DNA of 64,000 nucleotides, taken from contig JAFKJB010000014.1 of NCBI GenBank assembly GCA_017306155.1, positions 1 to 64,000 of the forward strand, given 5' to 3'. Origin of the DNA: Nitrosospira multiformis. GTDB taxonomy: Bacteria; Pseudomonadota; Gammaproteobacteria; Burkholderiales; Nitrosomonadaceae. A program made the translations under genes and the position numbers. This document shows positions 46,676-56,564 of this stretch, one piece after another (within the stretch, counting starts at the first letter, position 1; each line of letters begins with the position of its first letter). The notes beneath the pieces were generated by a model. It did no database searches, was not told the origin of the DNA, and saw only the letters and a list, made by a program, of their open reading frames with translations.

Positions 46676-48598
46676 ATGCCCCTGCTCACGCTTGAAAAAA
46701 CGAGTCTGGCCTTCGGCCACCATGCCTTGCTCGACCAGGCGGATCTGCAGCTTGATTCCGGTGAGCGCATCGGGCTCATCGGTCGAAACGGCGGGGGCAA
46801 GTCGAGCCTGCTGCGGATACTGGCGGGTGAAACCCAGCCTGACGATGGCAGAGTGTGGTATGCGCCGGGGCTGAAACTGGCTTACGTCGCGCAGGAACCG
46901 GAACTGGAGGCCGACCTTACCGTGTTTCAGGAAGTATCCAAGGGACTGGGTTCGGTCAGCCGGGTACTGATCCAGTATCACGAAGCATCTCATCTCCTGG
47001 GTGATGGTGCAGATGATACAGACGCTCTTCTGCTGCGCCTGGAGAAACTGCAGGCCGAACTGGAAGCACAGGATGGCTGGCGTATCCAGGCAAGAGTGGA
47101 AACGGCTATTGATAAACTTGACCTTCCTGCCGACGCACTGATCGGACAGCTTTCCGGTGGCCAGAAAAAACGGGTGGCGCTGGCGCGCGCGCTGGTGATA
47201 TCACCTGGGATGCTGTTGCTGGATGAACCCACCAATCATCTGGATTTTCTTGCAATCGAATGGCTGGAAGGGTTGCTCAAGGATTTTGGGGGAAGCACCG
47301 TATTCGTCACCCACGACCGTCGCTTCCTCAGTAATGTGGCGACACGCATCATTGAACTCGATCGAGGCAAGCTGACGAGCTTTCCGGGAGACTTCCCGGA
47401 ATACCAGCGGAAGAAAATGGAAATGCTCGAAATCGAGGCGACCCATAACCAGAAGTTCGATAAAGTGCTGGCGCAGGAAGAAGTATGGATACGCAAGGGG
47501 GTGCAGGCACGCTGCACCCGTAACGAGGGCCGGGTACGACGGCTCGAAGCACTGCGGCAGGAGCGCATCGCCCGGCGCGAGCAGGCGGGAAAGGTTAACT
47601 TGAGTCTGGAAGAAGGCATTAAATCCGGGCGGATGGTGGCTGAACTGGAGCATGTCAGCAAAAGCTACGGAAATAAGGCGATTATCAGGGATTTTTCATG
47701 CCGGATCCTGCGTGGAGACCGCGTGGGGCTGCTCGGGCCTAACGGCGCCGGAAAATCCACGCTGCTCAAGCTGATCCTGGGCGAACTACAACCGGACAGC
47801 GGCAGTATCCGGCTGGGTACGAAAGTAGCCGTTGCCTATTTCGATCAGATGCGCGAGCAACTCGATGAAGAAGAAACACTGGTCGATACGATCAGTCCGG
47901 GTTCGGATTTTATCGATATCGGGGGTGCCAGAAAGCATGTCATCAGTTATCTGGAAGATTTCCTGTTCGCTCCGCAGCGAGCGCGCTCGCCAGTAAAATC
48001 GCTCTCCGGCGGTGAACGTAACCGGTTGTTGCTAGCGAGATTGTTCACCCGTCCCGCGAACGTACTGGTTCTGGACGAGCCAACCAATGATCTTGATATC
48101 GAAACACTGGAACTACTCGAAGCGCTGCTGCAAAGCTACTCGGGAACGCTGTTCCTGGTAAGCCACGATCGCGAGTTTCTCGATAACGTGGTGACCCAGG
48201 TAATTGCCTTCGAAGGAAAGGGCCTATTGCGGGAATATGTCGGCGGCTATGAAGATTGGGTGCGCGCCAGAAATTTCCAGAAGGAGGTGGTCAAACAGCC
48301 CGCTCCCAAACCATCGCAACCGGCGCCCCATAAAGCACATGGAGCCACACCTTCCGTTAAACTGGGTTATAGGGAAACCCGCGAACTTGAGGAATTGCCA
48401 AGAAAAATAGAGCTCCTGGAGAAGGAGCAGGCACAAGTTACCCAGCAGCTATGTTTGCCTGATATCTACCGCGATTCCCCGGAAAAAGCTGCCGCGTTAC
48501 AGCGGCGCTTTGCCGCGATTGAAGAGGAGTTGACGCACTGTCTTGACCGATGGGAGGAACTCGAAGCAAAAAGCTCTGCCGCAGGACAGAAAAAATAA
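46676..48598 (+). CDS. uup: ABC-F family ATPase Uup
   Basis: About 640 residues with two ABC domains in one chain and no membrane part. Walker A motifs are GRNGGGKSS and GPNGAGKST, signatures LSGGQKKR and LSGGERNR, and Walker B LLDEPTNHLD and VLDEPTNDLD. A basic/Pro linker (about 545-570) leads to the C-terminal coiled coil typical of Uup. ABC-F proteins act on ribosomes or nucleic acid structures. ATG 46676 (MPLLTLEK) is the family start; the frame is open to 46577 upstream without support. Confidence 0.92.
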   Translation: MPLLTLEKTSLAFGHHALLDQADLQLDSGERIGLIGRNGGGKSSLLRILAGETQPDDGRVWYAPGLKLAYVAQEPELEADLTVFQEVSKGLGSVSRVLIQYHEASHLLGDGADDTDALLLRLEKLQAELEAQDGWRIQARVETAIDKLDLPADALIGQLSGGQKKRVALARALVISPGMLLLDEPTNHLDFLAIEWLEGLLKDFGGSTVFVTHDRRFLSNVATRIIELDRGKLTSFPGDFPEYQRKKMEMLEIEATHNQKFDKVLAQEEVWIRKGVQARCTRNEGRVRRLEALRQERIARREQAGKVNLSLEEGIKSGRMVAELEHVSKSYGNKAIIRDFSCRILRGDRVGLLGPNGAGKSTLLKLILGELQPDSGSIRLGTKVAVAYFDQMREQLDEEETLVDTISPGSDFIDIGGARKHVISYLEDFLFAPQRARSPVKSLSGGERNRLLLARLFTRPANVLVLDEPTNDLDIETLELLEALLQSYSGTLFLVSHDREFLDNVVTQVIAFEGKGLLREYVGGYEDWVRARNFQKEVVKQPAPKPSQPAPHKAHGATPSVKLGYRETRELEELPRKIELLEKEQAQVTQQLCLPDIYRDSPEKAAALQRRFAAIEEELTHCLDRWEELEAKSSAAGQKK

Positions 48599-48614
48599 CG
48601 GTAAGTTCCCGTTA
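48596..48614 (+). terminator. Small hairpin at the uup stop codon
   Basis: TAACGG (including the uup stop) and CCGTTA enclose a 7-nt loop, with a TTTTATT tract starting about 12 nt later. The 6-bp stem and delayed T-run make it a weak terminator candidate before the cytochrome gene. Confidence 0.3.
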
Positions 48615-48688
48615 TACTGGCGTTTTATTCATTGACCAGAAATGATACATCGTTTAGAGTCGCTCTTTTTGTAAAGAGGGGACTGATA

Positions 48689-49018
48689 ATGAAAAGACCT
48701 GCAATAGTCAGTTTACTTGCATGCGGATTGCTTCTCGCGTTGACGGGCACGGCCCAGGCGGCGGGCAATCCCGAGGCAGGAAAGCAGAAAAACACCATGT
48801 GCATCGGCTGTCATGGAATAGAAGGGTACCGGACATCCTATCCCACCGTATATCACGTGCCGAGACTTGGCGGTCAGCATGCCGAATACCTCGTAAAAGC
48901 CCTGCAAGCATACAAGACGGGCGCGCGCAACCACCCCAGCATGAAGGGGATAGCGGCCACGCTGTCTCAACAGGATATGGAAGATCTGGCCGCGTACTAT
49001 GCCGGCGCTGGCAAATAA
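48689..49018 (+). CDS. Periplasmic monoheme cytochrome c (c553/c4-like), first of two
   Basis: A 109-residue protein with a signal peptide (1-24, ending AQA), one heme motif CIGCH, and a likely axial Met in PSMKGIAATL. The GGQHAEYLVKALQAYKTGAR stretch is typical of the small c-type cytochromes related to c4/c553. AGGGGA lies 7 nt before ATG 48689. A related cytochrome gene follows 28 nt later, so the two are probably one transcript. It likely shuttles electrons to terminal oxidases or reductases; the specific partner is unknown. Confidence 0.88.
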   Translation: MKRPAIVSLLACGLLLALTGTAQAAGNPEAGKQKNTMCIGCHGIEGYRTSYPTVYHVPRLGGQHAEYLVKALQAYKTGARNHPSMKGIAATLSQQDMEDLAAYYAGAGK

Positions 49019-49046
49019 CAACCACTGACCAAGCAAGGAAAGCCTC

Positions 49047-49373
49047 ATGAAACATCTTATTATTGGCGTTGCAAGCGCAGCCTTAATGCTGATTTCCAGC
49101 CAGGGAATGACAAAGGATATAGAAGCGGGAAAGAAAAAAGCGGCCGAGGTGTGCGCCGCCTGTCACGGTCCGGACGGTAATAGTCCTGCCCCGGCATTTC
49201 CCATACTGGCGGGGCAGCATGCGAGCTATCTCGCAAAAACCCTGAATGAATATAAATCGGGCGTTCGGCAAGACCCGGTGATGGCGGGCATGGCAGCAGC
49301 CCTGAGCAAGGAAGACATCGAAAACGTGGCTGCTTACTTTGCCACTCAGAAAGGCCTCCAGACGAAATACTGA
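49047..49373 (+). CDS. Periplasmic monoheme cytochrome c, second of two
   Basis: A 108-residue protein with a signal peptide (1-21 or so), heme motif CAACH and candidate axial Met in [10 protein letters not shown]. It shares [19 protein letters not shown] and the C-terminal [10 protein letters not shown] pattern with the preceding gene, which indicates tandem duplication. An AAGGAA site precedes the ATG by 7 nt. The pair may act as one-heme partners, or replace a diheme c4 encoded as a single chain elsewhere. Confidence 0.88.
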   Translation: MKHLIIGVASAALMLISSQGMTKDIEAGKKKAAEVCAACHGPDGNSPAPAFPILAGQHASYLAKTLNEYKSGVRQDPVMAGMAAALSKEDIENVAAYFATQKGLQTKY

Positions 49374-49566
49374 TTGGAACCTCTGATAAAGTCCCGCGCG
49401 AGTGCTTCGATGCGCTCCGCGGAGAATTGCTCAGAGGGCTTCGTTCAGAACCCATTCGGGGAATGGAAGGACGCGGACAGGAAAATCTCAGGAAAGGCTT
49501 TCTTCTCGCCTGCCTGCCTGACACTCGAATAACCCGCCGAAGCGTCCGACAACATCGCTTCGAATA

Positions 49567-49998
49567 TCAGGTTTCCTGTCTATCCAGGCATTCAAAATAA
49601 ACCGCGACGTCATACGTGGTCTGGTTTCGTTGTGCCTGCCAGATCATTTCTGCCAGGCATTCCATGGCATGGTGCATGGCTGTATGCTCGTTGCCGGTTT
49701 TCTTCAGAAGACGCTCGAATCGCGCGCGGATCCCCGCCGGTTGATCTATTGAAAGCTGCTCCTTGATGGCAATATGCATCCCCATGTGCAGAAACGGATT
49801 GGTTTCGCCCATTTCAGGCAGGTAATCCTTATCCTGATGATGTTCCACGTCATCAAGCAGTGCTTGGTATTCCGGGTGCTGCAAAATCACCTCAAGCGCC
49901 ATGTTCTCCATCGCGCTCAGCATTTCCCGCTGCTTGTATTTGCGCCAGGCTTCAAAAAAGAATTGACGCGCCTGGTCTCTGGAAGGGTTGAATATCAA
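49567..49998 (-). CDS. DUF1841 family protein
   Basis: A 143-residue soluble protein with the DUF1841 stretches [32 protein letters not shown] and HAMECLAEMIWQAQR. Function unknown. Its ATG overlaps the nth stop by 4 nt, the last of three such overlaps in the pyrD-rsxB-nth-DUF1841 chain. A 7-bp inverted repeat (CGAAGCG/CGCTTCG, 49538-49562) lies just after its stop and may help terminate the operon. Confidence 0.88.
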   Translation of the reverse strand: MIFNPSRDQARQFFFEAWRKYKQREMLSAMENMALEVILQHPEYQALLDDVEHHQDKDYLPEMGETNPFLHMGMHIAIKEQLSIDQPAGIRARFERLLKKTGNEHTAMHHAMECLAEMIWQAQRNQTTYDVAVYFECLDRQET

Positions 49999-50651
49999 GT
50001 TCTTGACCGAGGAGCATCCTCGAAGTTTTTTGACTCGTATTCACACAGGTCGTTTATCAGGCAGATCGCGCATTTCGGTTTTCTTGCCACGCAGGTATAG
50101 CGTCCATGCAAAATCAACCAGTGGTGAGCGTCATGCCGGAATTCTTTCGGCACGCACTTGAGGAGCTTTGATTCCACTTCCAGTACGTTTTTTCCCCTTG
50201 CGATTCCGGTGCGATTGGCCACCCGGAAAATATGCGTATCCACCGCAATAGTGGGCTGACCAAAGGCAGTATTCAGCAACACGTTTGCGGTCTTGCGCCC
50301 TACACCCGGCAGTTCTTCCAACTGCTCCCGCGTTTGAGGCACTTTTCCGCCATGCTGCTCGATGAGCATGCGGCATGCGGCAAGTATGTTCCTTGCTTTC
50401 GTTTTATACAAGCCGATGCTCTTGATATATTCCTTCAATCCTTCTTCCCCCAGTGCAAGTATCGCCTCGGGCGTGCTGGCCCTGGGAAAGAGCTTGCGGG
50501 TGGCAAGGTTCACGCTTTTGTCGGTCGCCTGAGCGGAGAGCGCCACTGCTACCAGCAGTTCGAATGGGGAGTTGTACTCCAGCTCAGTGGTAGGATGAGG
50601 ATTGGCAGCCCTGAAGCGGATAAAAATCTCACGCCGTATGTTTGAATTCAT
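49995..50651 (-). CDS. nth: Endonuclease III
   Basis: This 218-residue base-excision DNA glycosylase/AP lyase has the helix-hairpin-helix LPGVGRKTA with catalytic Lys. The catalytic Asp is in AVDTHIFRV. The C-terminal 4Fe-4S motif has C-x6-C-x2-C-x5-C spacing ([17 protein letters not shown]). It removes oxidised pyrimidines. It overlaps rsxB by 4 nt upstream and DUF1841 by 4 nt downstream. Confidence 0.96.
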   Translation of the reverse strand: MNSNIRREIFIRFRAANPHPTTELEYNSPFELLVAVALSAQATDKSVNLATRKLFPRASTPEAILALGEEGLKEYIKSIGLYKTKARNILAACRMLIEQHGGKVPQTREQLEELPGVGRKTANVLLNTAFGQPTIAVDTHIFRVANRTGIARGKNVLEVESKLLKCVPKEFRHDAHHWLILHGRYTCVARKPKCAICLINDLCEYESKNFEDAPRSRT

Positions 50652-51412
50652 GAGCCGCCGGGAATATCTGGCGTTCTGTCACTCCAGTCCTCTTTTTTTG
50701 ATATTCGGGGCGATGCCTGTGCCCTGACAGCCTTTGCGCGCTCCAGCGCCGCCCGAATAGTGATTTTCTTCAGGCTGTCTCCGGGTGACAAGCACGCCAC
50801 GGGAGCTGTTGCTTCGGTTCTTTTTGCCAGTCTTTCCTCCCTTCCCTGTTTCTCGCGCTCCAGCCGCTGCAACCGCAACCGGTAGCGCGCGCGTGCGCGA
50901 TCAGCTGCTTTCTTTTTTTCCACCCTTTCCACTTCGTAGTCTTGATGGTCCGGTTCAGTCCGCGAAACGTGGACGCCGATCTCGGTGCTCGCAGAATACT
51001 CCTTCGGGAGAACCATCTGGATACAGTCTACCGGACAGGGTTCGAGGCATAACGCGCAGCCGGTGCACTCCCTCGAAACAACCGTATGCATCTGTCTTGC
51101 CGCCCCTACAATCGCATCCACCGGGCAGGCCTGTATGCATAAGGTACAGCCTATGCACGCCTGCTCATCAATCAATGCCACCTCTTTCGGTTTGAACACG
51201 CCATGAACTGTATTCAAAGGAAGAGGCTTCACCCCCAGCAGCCGAGCCAGGTGATGGATGCCATCTTCTCCGCCCGGGGGACATTGGTTGATCTGTGCCC
51301 TACCCTCGACAATTGCTTCGGCGTAAGGCCGACAACCCGAAAATCCACACTGACGGCACTGGGTTTGCGGAAGAATGGCATCAATTTCCTCTGCCAGGGA
51401 AACTTCTTTCAT
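50648..51412 (-). CDS. rsxB: Electron transport complex protein RsxB/RnfB-like ferredoxin
   Basis: About 254 residues. An N-terminal Fe-S domain ([16 protein letters not shown]...CPPGG) precedes two 4Fe-4S ferredoxin motifs ([14 protein letters not shown] and [14 protein letters not shown]). A charged C-terminal tail is rich in Arg, Lys and Glu. It lacks the N-terminal membrane helix of classical RnfB, and no other rnf/rsx genes are nearby, so it probably acts as a soluble electron carrier. ATG 51412 overlaps the pyrD stop by 4 nt, which supports this start. Confidence 0.88.
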   Translation of the reverse strand: MKEVSLAEEIDAILPQTQCRQCGFSGCRPYAEAIVEGRAQINQCPPGGEDGIHHLARLLGVKPLPLNTVHGVFKPKEVALIDEQACIGCTLCIQACPVDAIVGAARQMHTVVSRECTGCALCLEPCPVDCIQMVLPKEYSASTEIGVHVSRTEPDHQDYEVERVEKKKAADRARARYRLRLQRLEREKQGREERLAKRTEATAPVACLSPGDSLKKITIRAALERAKAVRAQASPRISKKEDWSDRTPDIPGGS

Positions 51413-52458
51413 GCTGCACCCGCAACATCCGCGTTCCTCCCACCTGCATTGCACAAGTGTTGTGCAATCTCATGCACCAGATGGGGGCCGCGATAAACGA
51501 GGCCGCTGTATATCTGTATCAGGCTGGCGCCGGCCTCGATTTTTTCGGTAGCACCTGCCGTATCCATGATGCCGCCCACTCCGATAATGGGGAGAGCCCC
51601 TTGCAGGGCATGGTGGAGGCGCGCGGTGACCAACGTTGCGCGTTTTGCAAGCGGCGCACCGCTCAATCCGCCAGCTTCCCGCGCATGGGGGAGTGTTTCC
51701 ACACCTGCCCGGGAGAGAGTGGTATTGGTGGCAATAACCCCATCAATCCGATGTTTCATCAACAGCGCGGCGATGGAATCGATTTCCGGCAACTCGAGGT
51801 CAGGAGCGATTTTCACCAGCAGCGGAGTGTATTTCCCATGTTCGTCGGCCAGACGCTGCTGATCCAGTTTCAGCGTGGCAAGCAGGGAATCCAGTTCGGT
51901 GGCCTGTTGCAGCTGTCGAAGATTAGGGGTATTTGGAGAAGAAATGTTGACGGTGATATAACTGGCATAGGGATAGGCCTTGCGCAGGCATATCAGATAG
52001 TCCTCCACCGCCTTTTCTACCGGCGTGTCGAAGTTTTTCCCGATGTTGATCCCCAGAATACCTTTGTAGCTCATCGTCTTCACGTTTGCGATAAGACGCT
52101 CGATACCGGTATTATTGAAACCCATGCGGTTGATAATGGAATTTGCCCGCGGCAGGCGAAACAATCGGGGCTTCGGATTTCCCGGCTGTGGCCGGGGTGT
52201 GACCGTGCCGATTTCGATAAATCCGAATCCAAGAGCCGCCAGCGCGTCTATATGTTCGCCGTTCTTGTCCAGCCCCGCTGCCAGTCCGACAGGATTGGGA
52301 AAAGTCAGTCCCATTATGCTGCGGGACTGGCAGGGCACAGGATGGGCAGGGTAGAACCCAAGCCGATAGGCCGTCTCCATCGCATTGAAGGCAATACGAT
52401 GCGCTGTTTCGGGCTCAAGGGTAAATACCAGGGGGCGGAGCAATGAATAGAGCATCAT
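51409..52458 (-). CDS. pyrD: Dihydroorotate dehydrogenase (quinone), class 2
   Basis: A 349-residue flavoenzyme. The N-terminal helix for membrane association starts [20 protein letters not shown]-binding stretches include [41 protein letters not shown] and IGVGGI. The catalytic Ser is in NISSPNT, as in class 2 enzymes that feed quinones. It is the first gene of a minus-strand chain with rsxB, nth and DUF1841 and is divergent from the TPR protein gene. Confidence 0.95.
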   Translation of the reverse strand: MMLYSLLRPLVFTLEPETAHRIAFNAMETAYRLGFYPAHPVPCQSRSIMGLTFPNPVGLAAGLDKNGEHIDALAALGFGFIEIGTVTPRPQPGNPKPRLFRLPRANSIINRMGFNNTGIERLIANVKTMSYKGILGINIGKNFDTPVEKAVEDYLICLRKAYPYASYITVNISSPNTPNLRQLQQATELDSLLATLKLDQQRLADEHGKYTPLLVKIAPDLELPEIDSIAALLMKHRIDGVIATNTTLSRAGVETLPHAREAGGLSGAPLAKRATLVTARLHHALQGALPIIGVGGIMDTAGATEKIEAGASLIQIYSGLVYRGPHLVHEIAQHLCNAGGRNADVAGAA

Positions 52459-52627
52459 TCATTTTACCATTGCCGGCAGGGTAAACGGCGGGGGTGAACG
52501 CTTGTTACCTGATCCGGTCTATACCGGGTCTGTGATCTGTGATAATAGCCGGTCTTCCGATGCCATACGTCATATTGAAGGCCATACCCGGTGATATCGG
52601 TTGCATCCGTCTTGAACAGGAGTATTC

Positions 52628-53563
52628 ATGAAGCTGCAGTACCTTTCTTTGATCCTGGTTCTCATTTTATTTTCGGGAACTGCTCGCGCCGCCACATTAT
52701 GGGACAAGCTCAACGATGAGGTGGAAACATTTTATCAGCGGGGGGACTATAAAGAAGCGGCGATAGCGGCGAAAAAAGCGTTGCAGGCCGCGGAGCAGGG
52801 GTTGGAGCCGGGTCATCCGGATATCGCTACCAGCCTCAACAGCCTTGCCATGATCCATAGTGCCCAGGGACACTACAAGGAGGCGGAGCCGCTTCTCAAG
52901 CGCGCGCAGGCCATTTTTGAAAAATCACTGGGCGCAGAAAGCCCGGAAGTGGCCGCAACGCTGAATAACCTGGCCATGCTGTACCGGAACAAAGGGGATT
53001 ATGCGGAAGCCGAGTCGCTTTACAAGCGCGCACTGGCGATCGATGAGAAAGCTTTCGGAGGGGAGCATCCCAACGTCGCGGCAAGCCTGAACAACCTGGC
53101 GCAGTTATATCAGGCGGAGGGACAGTATCCTCAGGCCGAACCCCTCCTCAAACGGGCGGTGGCGATATTGGAAAAAACGGGAGGCCCCAACCATCCCAAC
53201 CTGGCCATGAGTCTCAATAACCTCGCCTTGCTCTACAATGCTCAGAAGCAGTATGCGAAAGCTGAACCTTTATACAAACGTGTATTTGCAATCACGAAAA
53301 GAGCTTTCGGACCGAATCATCCCAACCTCGCCTTGAGTTTGAATAATCTCGGCGGACTGTATAAAGACCAGGGTAAATATCCTCACGCTGAACCGCTGTT
53401 TCGCCGTGCGCTGCTCATCTCTGAAGAAACTCTCGGCCCGGATCACCCGAATGTGGCCACGAGCCTGGAAAACCTGGCGCAGCTGTATCGGGAGATTGGT
53501 TATCCCCACAAGGCTGAGCCGCTGGCTAAACGGGCAGCGGCTATCCGGAAGGAGAAGCGGTGA
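52628..53563 (+). CDS. Secreted tetratricopeptide (kinesin-light-chain type) repeat protein
   Basis: A 311-residue protein with a signal peptide (1-22, ending ARA) and about six to seven consecutive 42-residue TPR units. The units follow the pattern HPNVAxSLNNLAxLYxxxGxYxxAEPLxKRA. A CAGGAG site lies 6 nt before the ATG. TPR arrays bind proteins, so it is probably a periplasmic scaffold; no partner is encoded beside it. The regular repeats (126 bp each at DNA level) indicate growth by duplication. Confidence 0.87.
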   Translation: MKLQYLSLILVLILFSGTARAATLWDKLNDEVETFYQRGDYKEAAIAAKKALQAAEQGLEPGHPDIATSLNSLAMIHSAQGHYKEAEPLLKRAQAIFEKSLGAESPEVAATLNNLAMLYRNKGDYAEAESLYKRALAIDEKAFGGEHPNVAASLNNLAQLYQAEGQYPQAEPLLKRAVAILEKTGGPNHPNLAMSLNNLALLYNAQKQYAKAEPLYKRVFAITKRAFGPNHPNLALSLNNLGGLYKDQGKYPHAEPLFRRALLISEETLGPDHPNVATSLENLAQLYREIGYPHKAEPLAKRAAAIRKEKR

Positions 53564-53613
53564 ACCAAGCAGGGAATAAAGTGATGTTTCAGGGGAAGTT
53601 GCGGGAAAGGTGA

Positions 53614-54342
53614 TCAGAGGTTTTCCAGCGGTTCCCATTGGCCGTTGATCAAGGCTTGCAATGGCCTGAATGCCGCTTTGTACGCCATTTTTCGGCTATC
53701 CTTGATCCAGTAGCCCAGGTAAAGATAAGGGAGCTTCAATTCGCGGCACTGGTGCGCCTGCCACAAAATATTGTAGGTACCAAAACTCGCGCCCGGCACA
53801 TCCGGGTCGAAAAATGTATAGACCGACGATATTCCATCAGGCAGCTCATCGATGATGCTGACCATCCGTAAAACACCGTTTTCCCGGAATTCCACCAGTT
53901 TCGAATCGACGTTGCTGGGCAGCAGAAAATGCCGGTACTGCTCGCGGCTGTCCCGATCCATGCCGCCCCCCGAGTGGCGTTGAGCCTGATAACGGAGATA
54001 CAAGGCGTAATGATCGGGGTGATAATATAAATCGTGCTGCGTCGCAACCAGATGCCGATGTCGATCCCAGGAACGGCGCTGGCTGCGGCGTAGCGCCAAT
54101 CTGTCGACTACCACGCGCACCGGAAGGCAGGCGCGGCAATTATCGCAGAAAGGACGATAGGTAAAAGCTCCGCTGCGGCGAAAACCGGCTTGTACGAGGC
54201 CGCCATAAACAAGAGTGTCGATCAGGTGACTGGGAGTCGCTACCTGCGAGCGTGCCAGCTGCTCAGGGAGATAGCTGCATGGATAAGACGCGGTAGTGTA
54301 GAACTGTAGCGTGGATGCAGGAAGATCATTCAACTTGCTCAT
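53614..54342 (-). CDS. bpt: Aspartate/glutamate leucyltransferase Bpt
   Basis: About 242 residues of the ATE/Bpt arginyltransferase-like family. The conserved [20 protein letters not shown], the [12 protein letters not shown] cysteines and the [16 protein letters not shown] stretch are present. Bpt attaches Leu to N-terminal Asp or Glu for ClpS/ClpAP degradation. ATG 54342 overlaps the end of aat by 17 nt, so both N-degron transferases are likely made from one transcript. Confidence 0.92.
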   Translation of the reverse strand: MSKLNDLPASTLQFYTTASYPCSYLPEQLARSQVATPSHLIDTLVYGGLVQAGFRRSGAFTYRPFCDNCRACLPVRVVVDRLALRRSQRRSWDRHRHLVATQHDLYYHPDHYALYLRYQAQRHSGGGMDRDSREQYRHFLLPSNVDSKLVEFRENGVLRMVSIIDELPDGISSVYTFFDPDVPGASFGTYNILWQAHQCRELKLPYLYLGYWIKDSRKMAYKAAFRPLQALINGQWEPLENL

Positions 54343-55024
54343 GATCGAAACACCATTTTTCGCCTCGTTCCGCATAGTTTACCAATTCTTTCAATTTTTG
54401 ACTAAATTCCTTGCGAGGGATTTCACGCGCACCAAGGGATGCAAGATGAGCAGTTTTCATCTGGCAATCAATCATTTCAAATCCCCATCGCTCCAGTTGC
54501 CGCACCAGGTGCACAAATGCGATTTTGGAAGCATCGGAAATGCGTGAGAACATGGATTCACCGAAGAATACGCGTCCCAGCGCCACTCCATATAGTCCTC
54601 CTGCCAATTCGCCGTCCATCCAGGTTTCCACGGAATGGGCGAAGCCCATTTCATGCAACGCGGTATAGGCGAAAATCATTTCATCCTGTATCCAGGTTCC
54701 GCCGCCCTCTCGCCGCGGTGCAGCGCAAGCCTGCATGACCTGGATGAAATTCCTGTCGACGCGGATTTCATAATTGCCCTTCCGCAGCGATTTTTGCAGC
54801 GATCGGGATACTTTAAGCTCATCTGGAAACAGCACCATGCGCGGATCGGGACTCCACCAGAGAATGGGGTCCCCCTCGTTGAACCATGGAAAAATTCCCT
54901 CGCCATATGCTTCGATAAGCCGATGCGGCGAGAGATCACCTCCTGCTGCCAGCAGGCCGTTGGGCTGAATGAGCGCGGTGTGCAGCGGGGGGAAAGGTGA
55001 ATCAGACGAGAGCCACGGAATCAT
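54326..55024 (-). CDS. aat: Leucyl/phenylalanyl-tRNA-protein transferase
   Basis: A 232-residue Aat protein with [64 protein letters not shown] and FFGESMFS. It adds Leu or Phe to proteins beginning with Arg or Lys and marks them for ClpS-dependent degradation. It lies 37 nt after queC and overlaps bpt by 17 nt. Confidence 0.95.
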   Translation of the reverse strand: MIPWLSSDSPFPPLHTALIQPNGLLAAGGDLSPHRLIEAYGEGIFPWFNEGDPILWWSPDPRMVLFPDELKVSRSLQKSLRKGNYEIRVDRNFIQVMQACAAPRREGGGTWIQDEMIFAYTALHEMGFAHSVETWMDGELAGGLYGVALGRVFFGESMFSRISDASKIAFVHLVRQLERWGFEMIDCQMKTAHLASLGAREIPRKEFSQKLKELVNYAERGEKWCFDHEQVE

Positions 55025-55061
55025 GAAACAAGCAGAGCGTTGAATACCTTCTGTTTGAGCA

Positions 55062-55760
55062 TCAGAGAGCAGTTGCCTGCCGGAAGTCAGCGTGATAACG
55101 CGTTACGTCAGGGACATTCGCCGCTTCGAAGCCTGCCCGTCGCAGCCGGCAGGAATCACATACGCCGCAGGCCAGCCCGGCATCGTCCGCCTGATAGCAG
55201 GAAACGGTCATGCTGTAGTCAACACCCAGCAAGCATCCCCTCTTTATGATCTCCGCCTTCGACAAGTTCAGGAGAGGCGCGTGAATAGTCAGGCGCACTC
55301 CTTCAGTCCCGGCTTTTGTCGCGAGATTCGCCATCGTCTCAAAGGCTCCGATATATTCGGAACGGCAATCGGGATAGCCAGAATAGTCAATGGCGTTAAC
55401 CCCGATGAAAATATCCCCGCTCCCAAGCGCTTCGGCCCAGGCCAGCGCCAGGGAAAGCATGATGGTATTGCGCGCAGGTACATAAGTGCTGGGAATGCCT
55501 GGCGTAACCCCGCCAGTCGGAACTTCAAGCGCCTTATCGGTAAGCGCGGAGCCGCCCAGTGTGGAAAGATTCACTTCAATGACTTTATGGGCGGCGGCCC
55601 CCAGGGAGCGGGCAAGATTTTTTGCCGCCGCGAGCTCCGAACCGTGGCGCTGGCCGTAACTCACACTCAAGGCATGACACTCATATCCTTGCTGGCGAGC
55701 GGTGGCAAGGACAGTGGCCGAGTCCAGTCCACCTGACAGCAGTACGACTGCCTTAACCAT
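55062..55760 (-). CDS. queC: 7-cyano-7-deazaguanine synthase QueC
   Basis: A 232-residue PP-loop enzyme of queuosine synthesis that turns 7-carboxy-7-deazaguanine into preQ0 with ATP and ammonia. The PP-loop [12 protein letters not shown] is at the N-terminus, and the zinc cysteines are in the C-terminal [10 protein letters not shown] stretch plus an upstream Cys. It is encoded next to queE, the preceding enzyme, 51 nt downstream of it. Confidence 0.96.
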   Translation of the reverse strand: MVKAVVLLSGGLDSATVLATARQQGYECHALSVSYGQRHGSELAAAKNLARSLGAAAHKVIEVNLSTLGGSALTDKALEVPTGGVTPGIPSTYVPARNTIMLSLALAWAEALGSGDIFIGVNAIDYSGYPDCRSEYIGAFETMANLATKAGTEGVRLTIHAPLLNLSKAEIIKRGCLLGVDYSMTVSCYQADDAGLACGVCDSCRLRRAGFEAANVPDVTRYHADFRQATAL

Positions 55761-55811
55761 AAAATTGTAAAAAACGAGTCACGACGCAGCCTGTTTTATC
55801 CATTAATCCCG

Positions 55812-56444
55812 TTATCGTCCCGGCCCCTCCCCCCACAGCAATTTGTGCAACTGAACCTGCATGCGCACCGGCAGCCGATCCCGCAAGATCCATTCCGCAA
55901 GGATAGTTGGATCCAGTTTGCCATGAACTGGAGAAAACAATACAGGGCAGGTACGGTCCAACCGATGCTTATCCATCATCTCGATTGCCCACCGGTAATC
56001 GCCTTCGTCACAGAGCACAAACTTTACCTCATCATGGTTCGTAAGGCACTGAATGTTGCTCCAGAGATTCTTTTCCGCCTCTCCCGAACCGGGGGCCTTG
56101 AGGTCCAGGATCCTGGATACGCGCTCATCCACTCCGGATATATCCAGCGCACCACTGGTTTCCAGCGATACCGAGTAACCCTCGTCACACAGCAATCGAA
56201 GCAAAGCCAGGCACTCTTTCTGAGCCAGGGGTTCGCCCCCTGTTACGGTAACGTGGCGCGCACCATGCCTTGCCACCTCCGAGAGAATAGCGGCAAGGGA
56301 CATGCGTTCGCCCTCATGGAACGCATACGCTGTATCACAGTAACCGCAACGCAGGGGACAACCGGTGAGCCGCACGAAAACAGTGGGTAGTCCCACACGA
56401 CTGGTTTCTCCCTGCAGGGATAGAAAAATCTCATTGACCCGCAA
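55812..56444 (-). CDS. queE: 7-carboxy-7-deazaguanine synthase QueE
   Basis: A radical SAM enzyme of queuosine synthesis with the CxxxCxxC cluster motif (GCPLRCGYC) and the NEIFLSLQGE start typical of the family. I place the start at TTG 56444 (LRVNEIFL), which has GGAGAGG 6 nt upstream and gives about 210 residues, the normal size. The frame is open from ATG 56516 and GTG 56558, but neither has a ribosome binding site. It lies between cpoB and queC. Confidence 0.9.
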   Translation of the reverse strand: MRVNEIFLSLQGETSRVGLPTVFVRLTGCPLRCGYCDTAYAFHEGERMSLAAILSEVARHGARHVTVTGGEPLAQKECLALLRLLCDEGYSVSLETSGALDISGVDERVSRILDLKAPGSGEAEKNLWSNIQCLTNHDEVKFVLCDEGDYRWAIEMMDKHRLDRTCPVLFSPVHGKLDPTILAEWILRDRLPVRMQVQLHKLLWGEGPGR

Positions 56445-56564
56445 ACTTGCCCTCTCCGCGGAAGAGGTGATCTTCCTGGACAGATGCGGGAAATGCGGGG
56501 ACAGGATCTGAACCATATATACGGGACGGAAGCCGGCAAGGAAATGTCCTGCCGGCACACACCG

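Noticed and set aside
51034..51159. Clustered Cys-rich coding repeat as a separate small metal-binding gene
   Set aside because: The two CxxCxxCxxxCP motifs are in frame within rsxB and are its normal ferredoxin domain.
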